From the NCBI GenBank assembly GCA_015060115.1, contig SUZB01000014.1, forward strand, positions 1-50,777: a DNA stretch of 50,777 bases, read 5' to 3'. This stretch comes from Rikenellaceae bacterium. Lineage in GTDB: Bacteria; Bacteroidota; Bacteroidia; Bacteroidales; Rikenellaceae. The notes below the pieces were generated by a model. That model worked only from the letters and a program-made list of their open reading frames with translations. It did no database searches and had not been told where the DNA came from. This document shows positions 26,098 to 34,300 of this stretch, in pieces; the stretch's first letter is position 1, and each line of letters starts with the position of its first letter. Made by a program: the position numbers and the translations under genes.

Positions 26098-27639
26098 TTA
26101 GAATGGCCAAAATATCGGGATAAAAATCACAGATATTATGAATGCCAAAATATTGAGGGGTAGGCCGATACGGATAAAGTCGCGGAACTTGTATCCGCCG
26201 ATACCCTGAACAATCATATTTGTTTGATAGCCGATGGGCGATGAGAAACTGCACGATGAGGCGATACATATAGCCACCACAAAGGGCATATAGCTTACGC
26301 CCAGCTGCATAGATACCGAGAGTGCGATAGGAAATGCAAAGGCGGCAGCGGCGTTGTTCGTGATAAGCTCGGTGATGATGTTCGTAACGACAAAGAGTAT
26401 CGCCATAATAGCTACAGGCGGTAGGTCGTTGGCGATGCTGATAAGGCCGTGTGCCACCCAGTCGGCAAGGCCGGAGTTGGTCATTGCGGTGCTTATGGCT
26501 AATGCCGAGGCGATGGTTATAAGGATATCCCACGAGATAAACTTCGAGTACTTCTTGGGAGGAAATATCTGCATGAATGCCATAATGACAGTTACGACAG
26601 ATGCCCAGAAGAACATATCGAGCTTAACCGAGGGGAATAGCTCCTGAAGGAGTGCTCGGTCGCCAAGCGTAGCACCCACAATCATTATGAGTAGTAGGCT
26701 GAGTGCCAACCACTTCTTCCACTTGGGAGCGTTGGGTGTGGAGTCCTTGTCGTTCGACACGAACATAAAGACACTTGAGTCGCCCCAGGTCTCGGTGAAG
26801 TGCTCGTCGGCAGCCAAAATCAGCGTGTCTCCCTCTTTGAAGTATTGCTCCTCGCCCTCGGGGATAACCTCACCTGCGCGGCGTAGTTGCAAAATCTCGG
26901 CATTGTAGCGACCTCGGAAGTCGAACTCCTTACGGCTCTTCTTGATACCGGGGAAGCGGGGTGCTATGATAACCTTGACTAAGTGGTGCTCCGAGTCGTT
27001 ACCCTCGATAGGTTCGCCATCGTCGTCGGGGAGGAGTCGGTTGCCGAAGATCAGGATGTAGGCAATGCCAGCAATGGCGATAAGTCCTCCCACCTTGCCA
27101 AGCTCAAACATCGTGAAGCCCTCCAACCCTGCATCGAGCATAAGTCCGTGTACCACAAGGTTTGTCGAGGTGCCGATAAGGGTACACATACCGCCCAAGA
27201 TTGCAGCATATGAGAGCGGAATAAGGAACTTCTTGAGAGGCAGACCCACACGCTTAGCCCACGCCTTGATATGCGGAATGAAGATTACGACAATCGGTGT
27301 ATTGTTCAGAAAGGCCGATGCCGAGGCCACAACGCCCATAATATAGGCTATGCCCTTAGCCACCGAACTACGCTCCTTCGAGGGGAATATCCACTTCATA
27401 ATAGCGCCCAGAGCATCGCTACGGCGCACACCCTCGCTGACTAAGAATAGCAGACCTACGGTTATCATACCCTTGTTCGAGAAGCCTGCGAGTGCCTCTG
27501 TGGGGGTAAGAATGCCTGCGCTCATAAAGATTACGACCACCGAGAAGAGTAGAATGCCGGGGCGCATCTTATCTTTTATAAGCAAACCCACCATCACGAT
27601 GATGGCAACAAGAACTATGTATTTGTCAAAAGGTTGCAT
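26098..27639 (-). CDS. SLC13-family permease with central TrkA-C domain, probable sulfate importer
   Basis: This 513-residue inner-membrane protein has two hydrophobic halves and a soluble insert at about residues 205-300 that resembles a TrkA/RCK C-terminal domain (QLRRAGEVIPEGEEQYFKEG). The repeated transport signatures are NNTPIVVIF in the first half and TNNAAAAFAFPIALS in the second. SLC13 proteins carry di- and tricarboxylates or sulfate. Position at the head of a sulfate-activation operon favours sulfate. ATG 27639 is chosen over an in-frame GTG four codons upstream. It is the first gene after the operon promoter. Confidence 0.85.
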   Translation of the reverse strand: MQPFDKYIVLVAIIVMVGLLIKDKMRPGILLFSVVVIFMSAGILTPTEALAGFSNKGMITVGLLFLVSEGVRRSDALGAIMKWIFPSKERSSVAKGIAYIMGVVASASAFLNNTPIVVIFIPHIKAWAKRVGLPLKKFLIPLSYAAILGGMCTLIGTSTNLVVHGLMLDAGLEGFTMFELGKVGGLIAIAGIAYILIFGNRLLPDDDGEPIEGNDSEHHLVKVIIAPRFPGIKKSRKEFDFRGRYNAEILQLRRAGEVIPEGEEQYFKEGDTLILAADEHFTETWGDSSVFMFVSNDKDSTPNAPKWKKWLALSLLLIMIVGATLGDRALLQELFPSVKLDMFFWASVVTVIMAFMQIFPPKKYSKFISWDILITIASALAISTAMTNSGLADWVAHGLISIANDLPPVAIMAILFVVTNIITELITNNAAAAFAFPIALSVSMQLGVSYMPFVVAICIASSCSFSSPIGYQTNMIVQGIGGYKFRDFIRIGLPLNILAFIISVIFIPIFWPF

Positions 27640-27686
27640 TTTAAGTTGCACAATAATTTGCCTTAAATGGTTAGGCGCATTTCAGG

Positions 27687-27694
27687 CAAATATA
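27687..27694 (-). promoter_or_regulatory. -7 element of the sulfate-activation operon
   Basis: On the minus strand this reads TATATTTG, 47 bases ahead of the permease ATG. A clear -33 TTTG at 19 bases is not seen. Confidence 0.5.
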
Positions 27695-27775
27695 GTAACT
27701 TTTTTCTAAAAAACGGACACAACCACTCTAATTTATTCCTTTGGGGGAGTTTTTGCACCAAAACAGGTAACCTAA

Positions 27776-27941
27776 GAGAGAGTTGTTAGTTTTTAGTTTT
27801 TAGTTGTTAGAGTATTTAAGACGATAGGACCAATAAGACGATAAGACATTAAGAAAAAGTGATACTCGACCTCGTAATGGTCCTAAGGTCCTAAAGTCCT
27901 AAGGTCTTAAAAAATCCTAAAATCCTAAAATATCTATCCTC
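27776..27941. repeat. Heptamer and nonamer island between divergent promoters
   Basis: TTAGTTT/TTAGTTG heptamers (27783-27812) precede an inverted nonamer element (27816-27914) with AGACGATA/AGGACCAAT units, the reverse core TGATACTCGACCTCGT (about 27859-27874) and TCCTAAGG units. No gene is seen. Confidence 0.7.
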
Positions 27942-27972
27942 TTTGCTCTTTGCTTTTTTTTTCTTACCTTTG
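27942..27972 (+). promoter_or_regulatory. rnpB promoter
   Basis: TTTG (27942-27945), a 19-base spacer and TACCTTTG (27965-27972) match the consensus exactly, just ahead of the P1 stem of RNase P RNA. Confidence 0.85.
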
Positions 27973-27975
27973 CCC

Positions 27976-28322
27976 CGGCATACGCGCTCTATCGCTGCCA
28001 CCTTAGGGTGGGGGAGGAAAGTCCGAGCAACAGAGAGCACCGCGCAAGTTAACGGCTTGATATTCGCAAGAGTATAGTAGCGTAGAAGAAAATAACCGCC
28101 CGCAAGGGTAAGGGTGAGAAGGTGGGGTAAGAGCCCACCGCGAGGGTAGCAATACTCCTCGGCAGTACGCCTCGTGGGTTGCAAGACCATGTATACCGAC
28201 AATTAAGGGCTGCTCGTCCAATGTCGGGGGGTAGGTTGCTAGAGGCGGCAAGTGATTGTCGTCGTAGATAAATGATAGAGGCCCACTTTAAGTGGGTACA
28301 GAACTCGGCTTATAGCGTATAC
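27976..28322 (+). ncRNA. rnpB: RNase P RNA
   Basis: This is the catalytic RNA of RNase P, which trims the 5' ends of tRNA precursors. The universally conserved GAGGAAAGTCCG (about 28013-28024) and the 3' part ACAGAACTCGGCTTATAG (about 28298-28315) are present. ATACGC near the 5' end pairs with GCGTAT at the 3' end to form P1. The length of about 345 bases fits an A-type Bacteroidetes RNA. It is flanked by a consensus promoter and an intrinsic terminator, so it is an independent transcription unit. Ends are approximate. Confidence 0.95.
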
Positions 28323-28329
28323 AAAAAAT

Positions 28330-28361
28330 GGCTCACCTTTTCGGTGAGCCTATTTTTTTTT
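28330..28361 (+). terminator. rnpB terminator
   Basis: GGCTCACC (28330-28337) pairs with GGTGAGCC (28343-28350) across a 5-base loop and is followed by TATTTTTTTTT. Confidence 0.9.
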
Positions 28362-28434
28362 GAGTTTTTAGTTGTTAGTTGTTAGTTGTTAGAGGGAAAA
28401 TTTCTAAAAACTAAAAACTAACAACTAACAACTC
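28362..28434. repeat. Minimal inverted heptamer element
   Basis: A TTAGTTG array (28362-28393) faces its near reverse complement (CTAAAAA/CTAACAA units, 28402-28434) across only 8 bases. This is the heptamer-arm structure of the larger islands with nothing inside. It ends one base before the stop codon of the minus-strand TonB-dependent receptor gene. Confidence 0.75.
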
Positions 28435-28435
28435 T

Positions 28436-30787
28436 TTACATTGAGAGTTTTATGCCAACAAAGTAGGTGCGTGGTAGGGCAGGGCCATAGATATATGCCG
28501 AGTCGCGACCTGCGCCCATATCGATGTCGCGCTGAAAAGAATCGAAGATATTCTTAACACCAGCGTTTAGCTCCAAGCGCAAGACATCCGAGAGGCGGAA
28601 GGTGTAGCCGAACTTTACGCCAAAGTCCCAGAACGAGGGTGTTACGACCTCCGTGTCGGGGTGCTCAACGCCCATAGGGTCGGTGTGCGCAGCGTGCTGA
28701 ACAAGCATACGGCCAGTGTATGTGCCGAAGAGTGATGCACGCAACTGCTTAGTAATATAGAAGTTAGAGTTTAGGTAGCCGTAGTGGTCGGGCGCGCGGA
28801 ACATAGTGCGCTGCGCCTCGATGTCGTCTGACCACTGCTCAGGCTCTACATACTGGCTCTTTTGGAAGGTGTAGCCAAGCTGCACATCAAAGATGTCAGG
28901 AATACCGAGCTTTAGCTCTGCGGTGATACCGCCAATGTGAGCGCCTGAGCCATTCTGTCGGCGCTTATAGATAAAGTTGTTACCCTCGGAATCGGTCTCC
29001 TCACGGGTGTTCACCAGCGTAAAGACATCGTCAAGAATGGTGTAGAAGCCCTCGACAAGGAGGTTGGTCTGTAGCTTGCCGAAGTTGTGGTAGTAGTCCA
29101 ACGATGCGCTCAGCGAGTGCGAGAACTCAGGGCGTAGGTTGGGGTCAATCTCGATAATCGACACCGAGTGGTTGAGGGCGTCGATATGCAGGTCCTCGTT
29201 GTAGGCCTGTGGTGCACGATAACCGCTTGAGTATGAGAGGCGTATGCCGAGGTCCTCGATGGGGCTATAACGCACATTGGCACGAGGTGCGAAGATAGGT
29301 TTCTCGATCATATTGTGCTTGTCGAGGCGGAAGCCGATAAGGATATTTACCTTGTCGCTCTTCCACTCGTTCTGCGCAAAGATGCCGTATGTCGTAGTTG
29401 TCTGTTCGAGGTGGCGCTCGGTGGCGTGGTAGATGTCATCGAGGTGGTTGTAGTTATACTCCGCACCTACGGTAAGCTCCGAGGGCAGACCAGCCTTATA
29501 ATTAAAGGTGTACTGCGCACCGCCTACTGCCGTAAGGTCGGAGGTTGTGCCGTATGCATCGGGGTTCATATCGGCGCCAAAGTAGCTTGAGCGTGCGATG
29601 CCCTGTGCCGAGGCGTATACCGAGAGGCGATGCTTCATCGAGGGGAAGTAGTCGAAGGTGAGGCCACCACCATCAATATTGTGGTCGAGCTGCTCGCAAA
29701 TCATCGCGGTGTGGGGTGCCTTGTCGAGGTTGTCGCCACCACGGCGGAACTCGTGAATATGGTGATACTCAGCCGTTAGGCGCGAGTGTGCCGAGGTCTT
29801 GTAATAGGCACGGAAGCCTGCGGTCTCGGAGCGTAGCTTTGTGATATCCGTGAAGCCATCATCGTTGCGGTCGTAGCCACCACGACCCTTAATCTGGCCA
29901 AAGATATAGGCGCCCATACGGTAGTCGTCAGAGACAAATGCGCCACCCAACGAGGTGTTGATGTCGGGTGTGCCATCCTCCATAAAATTCGAGGTGTTGG
30001 CGATAGAGAAGGTGTTGCGCACGGGGTCCTTGGTGATGATATTTACCACGCCACCGATTGCCGAAGAGCCGAAGAGTGCCGAGCCACCGCCACGGATTAC
30101 CTCCACACGCTCGACCATCGCAACAGGCATAAGGTCAAGGCCATAGACACCTGCCAACGATGAGAATATAGCACGGCTGTCGAGCAGTATCTGCGAATAC
30201 TGACCCTCAAGGCCGTTGATGCGTAGCTGTGGCGCACCGCAGTTACCGCAGGTGTTCTCTACACGCAATCCCGACTGGAAGTTCATCGCCTCCGAGAGGT
30301 TTGCCGAGGCTGTGCCCTCGAAGACCTTCGAAGATGCTACATTCACGACTGTGGCTGTCTGGCGGCGGTTGGTCTCGTTGCGTGTTGCCGACACCACAAC
30401 CTCATCTACAAGCAGCGCCTGCTCCTCAAGGCGGAAGTTAAGCTCGTTGCTTCGGCGAAGCTCGGCAGTGTAGTGCTGCTCGATGGTCTGGTAGCCTATG
30501 GCCGAAACGACGATTGTATGCTCACCCACAGGGAGGTTGTTGAGGTTGTAGTGGCCCGTAGCATCGGCTGCGCAACCTATGGTCGTGCCCTTGACGGCTA
30601 CTGTGGCATAGGGGATATGCTCACCCGTTGCGGCATCAAGAATATGACCGAAGATGTTGGAGTCCGAAGCCTTAGACTTACCCTCAAGGATACCTACTCT
30701 GGGTGTTGAAGGGTTGTCGTCAAGTTGTTGAGCATCAGCCAAAAATGGCGTGATAAGTAGTGCGATGATAAAGGCTAACTTCTTCAT
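28436..30787 (-). CDS. TonB-dependent outer-membrane receptor
   Basis: This 783-residue receptor imports a ligand across the outer membrane using TonB energy. A signal peptide (MKKLAFIIALLITPFLADAQ) is followed by a carboxypeptidase-regulatory-like domain (about 44-122), a TonB-box-like LVDEVVVSATR (127-137), a plug domain (about 140-255, ending IRGGGSALFGSSAIGG and VVNIITKDP) and a 22-stranded barrel ending in ...VGIKLSM. The plug carries a CxxC (Cys180, Cys183 in ENTCGNCGAPQLRING), which could bind a metal or form a disulfide. Lack of a SusD partner argues against glycan uptake and fits a metal, cofactor or haem-type ligand. It is a single-gene unit with a good promoter. Confidence 0.93.
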   Translation of the reverse strand: MKKLAFIIALLITPFLADAQQLDDNPSTPRVGILEGKSKASDSNIFGHILDAATGEHIPYATVAVKGTTIGCAADATGHYNLNNLPVGEHTIVVSAIGYQTIEQHYTAELRRSNELNFRLEEQALLVDEVVVSATRNETNRRQTATVVNVASSKVFEGTASANLSEAMNFQSGLRVENTCGNCGAPQLRINGLEGQYSQILLDSRAIFSSLAGVYGLDLMPVAMVERVEVIRGGGSALFGSSAIGGVVNIITKDPVRNTFSIANTSNFMEDGTPDINTSLGGAFVSDDYRMGAYIFGQIKGRGGYDRNDDGFTDITKLRSETAGFRAYYKTSAHSRLTAEYHHIHEFRRGGDNLDKAPHTAMICEQLDHNIDGGGLTFDYFPSMKHRLSVYASAQGIARSSYFGADMNPDAYGTTSDLTAVGGAQYTFNYKAGLPSELTVGAEYNYNHLDDIYHATERHLEQTTTTYGIFAQNEWKSDKVNILIGFRLDKHNMIEKPIFAPRANVRYSPIEDLGIRLSYSSGYRAPQAYNEDLHIDALNHSVSIIEIDPNLRPEFSHSLSASLDYYHNFGKLQTNLLVEGFYTILDDVFTLVNTREETDSEGNNFIYKRRQNGSGAHIGGITAELKLGIPDIFDVQLGYTFQKSQYVEPEQWSDDIEAQRTMFRAPDHYGYLNSNFYITKQLRASLFGTYTGRMLVQHAAHTDPMGVEHPDTEVVTPSFWDFGVKFGYTFRLSDVLRLELNAGVKNIFDSFQRDIDMGAGRDSAYIYGPALPRTYFVGIKLSM

Positions 30788-30827
30788 ATATTGTTTGTTT
30801 ATTTGTTTTCAACACTTTTACGGGTGC

Positions 30828-30857
30828 AAAAGTAGAGTTTTTTCGCTATTTACGCAA
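30828..30857 (-). promoter_or_regulatory. Promoter of the TonB-dependent receptor gene
   Basis: On the minus strand, TTG (30855-30857), a 19-base spacer and TACTTTTG (30828-30835) fit the consensus, 40 bases ahead of the ATG. The leader is short and leaves no room for a riboswitch. Confidence 0.75.
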
Positions 30858-30891
30858 TACCTAAAAGTGGTGATTTTGAGCCGAAAACATA

Positions 30892-31047
30892 GTTGTTAGT
30901 TATTAGTTTTTAGTTTAGGACCAGTAAGACCAATAGGACAAATAGGACAAGTAAGACTTTTTGATGCCCGACCTCGTAATGGTCTTAAGGTCCTATCGTC
31001 CTATAGTCTTAAAAAAATCTTAAAGTCCTACGGTCGTATCGCTCTTA
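30892..31047. repeat. Heptamer and nonamer island between divergent promoters
   Basis: TTAGTTA/TTAGTTT heptamers (30892-30916) precede a nonamer element (30914-31018) with AGGACCAGT, AAGACCAAT and AGGACAAAT units, the reverse core TGATGCCCGACCTCGT and GTCTTAAGG/TCCTATCGT units. No gene is present. The rest, to 31136, is unremarkable AT-rich sequence. Confidence 0.7.
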
Positions 31048-31136
31048 AAACTCCCTCTCCCCTCTCTCCGTTCACTCCGCGAAACTGACCACTCAGCGCT
31101 ATTAAATCGCGATTTATTAAAATTATTTAAAAAGAT

Positions 31137-31167
31137 TTTCCCCTTTCAAATATTTTGCTTACCTTTG
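31137..31167 (+). promoter_or_regulatory. Promoter of the glycogen synthase/phosphorylase gene
   Basis: TACCTTTG (31160-31167) has TTTC at the -33 position (31137-31140), a near match. The implied leader is about 165 bases. It contains a perfect 10-bp hairpin, AATTAGCAAT (31246-31255) with ATTGCTAATT (31264-31273). Confidence 0.6.
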
Positions 31168-31334
31168 CCCTCTCATTATATATATTGTACGCGCGTGCCT
31201 GAACGCCGTTGATTTATAGTGAGAAAAGGGTCGTTAGAGATTAGAAATTAGCAATTTAAGATTATTGCTAATTACCTATTATTAATTACTCTTCATCAAT
31301 CGAATAAGTAATATATTTTGTAATAAAAACGGAT

Positions 31335-34300
31335 ATGAGCAATGTAAATCTAAATCCCGACTTTTTGTTTGAGGTTAGTTGGGAGGTGTGCAACAAGGTG
31401 GGCGGTATCCATACTGTCATCGCCTCGAAGGCACCTATCGTAGCGGGCGCTATGGGTGATAACTACATCACCATTGGTCCCGATTTCTCGCAGGACTCGG
31501 TAAATCCTGAGTTCTCGGAGGACAACTCATTGATGGCTGCTTGGCGTGAGTCGCTCTACAATCAGGGCGTGCGTGTGCGTATTGGCCGTTGGAATATCGA
31601 GGGTCGTCCTATCGCAATTCTTATCGACTTTAAGTCGTTCTTCTCTCAGAAGGACACTATCCTCTCGAAGCTTTGGGAGGACTATAATGTAGACTCGTTG
31701 TCGGGTCAGTGGGACTATGTAGAGCCCGTGTTGTTCGGCTATGCCGCAGGTGTGGTTATCGCATCGTATGCCGAGACTATGTGCACCCCTTCGCAGAAGG
31801 TTGTGGCACACTTCCACGAGTGGATGGCATCGGCAGGTTCGCTCTACTTGCACAAGTATGCTCCCTATGTAGCTACGCTCTTCACCACCCACGCAACAGT
31901 TATGGGCCGTTGCATCGCAGGCAACCGTTTGCCCTTGTACAACGACCTTCTCAAGTTCAACGCCGACGAGCTTGCTCGCCAGTTCAATGTTATGGCTAAG
32001 CACTCGTTGGAGAAGTCGGCAGCTGCTCACTCAGATGCCTTCCTTACCGTGAGCGAGATTACCGCTAACGAGTGCCGCTACTTGATTGGTCGTGAGGTAA
32101 CACGCATCACACCCAACGGCTTCGACAACGGCTTTGTGCCTCGTGGCGAGGAGTTGGCAGCGAAGCGTTCGGCAGCTCGCAAGAAGCTTATCGAGGTTGC
32201 CGAGGCATCGTGGGGCGTAGAGCTTAACAACCCCCTTATCGTTGCTACCAGCGGTCGCTATGAGTACCGCAACAAGGGTATCGATGTATTCCTTGAGTCG
32301 TTGAAGCAGCTCGCATCATCGTCGCTCGACCGCGATGTATTGGCCGTAGTTGCTGTTCCCGCTGCCAACATCGGTATGCGTCAGGACTTGGCTCAGCACC
32401 TTGAGAACAAGGAGTCGGCTATCGACCCCGCACAGAAGCGCTGGCTTACGCACAATCTCGAGTCGGAGGCTTGGGATATGGTGTCGCAGAGCATCGAGGG
32501 CAGCATCCTCTCTACCTCGGCATCGCGTGTTAAGGTGTTGTTTGTGCCTACCTACCTCAATGGCAACGATGGCATCTTCAATATGCCTTACTACGATGTT
32601 TTGGCAGGTGTTGATCTCACCGTATTTGCTTCATACTACGAGCCTTGGGGCTACACTCCCCTTGAGTCGGTTGCCTATGGTGTTCCCACCGTTACAACCA
32701 CCCTCGCAGGCTTCGGTCTTTGGGTTGCCAACCACTCTAACCGCGCTGGCGTAGATGTTGTGCGTCGTGACGACTACAACGAGCGTGAGGTGGTATTCCA
32801 GATTACCGAGATTATGAAGCGCTACTTGACAATGAGCGAGGCTCAGTATGAGGCTACCCGCGAGGCTGCTATGGAGCTCTCGAATACCGCTGTTTGGAAG
32901 AAGCTCTACAACGAGTACAAGCGTGCTTATGAGGAGGCTATCGAGAACTCTATCTCGCGTACCAACCGTGTGCTTATCGATGGTGGTAATCGTGGCGAGC
33001 AGATCAACTTTGTGCGCCAGCAGCTCACCTCAAACCGTCCCCAGTGGCACCGTTTGATGGTGGAGAAGGGTATCCCCGAGCGTCTTAAGCCCCTTGAGGA
33101 GCTTTCACGCAACCTCTGGTGGTGCTGGACACCCGGTGCTCAGGAGCTCTTCGAGGCTGCCGACAAGGAGCTTTGGGTAAAGGTAGACCGCAACCCCATC
33201 GCCTTGCTCGACAAGATTTCGGCACAGCGCTACGAGGAGATTTTGGCCGATAAGGCCTTCCTCAAGAAGATGGACGAGGTATACAAGCAGTTCTGCGACT
33301 ATATGTCGGAGAAGCCCTCGCCCGAGCACGCCAAGGTGGCATACTTCTCTATGGAGTATGGTTTGCACTCGTCGCTTAAGATCTACTCTGGTGGTCTTGG
33401 TATCTTGGCAGGTGATTACCTCAAGGAGGCATCTGACCGCAATGTGCCTATGGTGGCTGTTGGTCTTTTGTACCGCTACGGCTACTTCACACAGCGTCTT
33501 TCGGCTCAGGGTGCTCAGGAGGCTACCTACGAGGCTCAGAACTTCTTCAAGCTCCCCATCTCGCCCGTGCGTGATGAGCTTGGTAACTGGGTAACCACTC
33601 AGGTTGCTTTGCCCGGCCGTAACCTTACTGCTCGTGTTTGGAAGTGTCAGGTAGGTCGTACCGACCTCTTCTTGCTCGATGCCGACTATGAGGCTAACCT
33701 CGACGAGGATCGTCAGGTAACATACTACCTCTATGGTGGCGACTGGGAGAACCGTCTCAAGCAGGAGATTTTGCTCGGTGTCGGTGGTATCCGTGCCCTC
33801 GTGAAGATGGGTATCAAGCAGGAGGTATATCACTGCAATGAGGGTCATGCAGCCTTCATCAACATTGAGCGTATCCGCAACCTTATCGCTCGCAAGCGTC
33901 TCTCGTTCTCGGAGGCTATGGAGGTAGTGCGTTCGTCATCACTCTTTACGACACACACTCCCGTACCCGCAGGCCACGATGCCTTCCCCGAGTCGATGAT
34001 TCGTCAGTATATGTCGCACTATCCCGATGTTTTGGGCATCACTTGGGACCAGTTTATCAACTTGGGTAAGACAAACCCCAGCGATCCTAACGAGAAGTTC
34101 TCAATGTCGGTACTCGCTTGTAACCTCTCGCAGGAGGTTAATGGCGTATCGTGGCTCCACGGCGAGGTATCGAAGGATATCCTCGGCAATATGTGGCCCG
34201 GCTACTTCAAGAACGAGCTCCACATCGGCTATGTAACCAATGGTGTTCACTTCCCCACTTGGGTAGCCTCGAACTTGCGCAAGCTCTACGCTAAGTACTT

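Noticed and set aside
27891..28251. Open frames across the RNase P RNA
   Set aside because: The conserved RNase P RNA motifs and its promoter and terminator explain this stretch.
30788..30827. A cobalamin or other riboswitch ahead of the TonB-dependent receptor
   Set aside because: The promoter is only 40 bases from the ATG, so there is no room for one.
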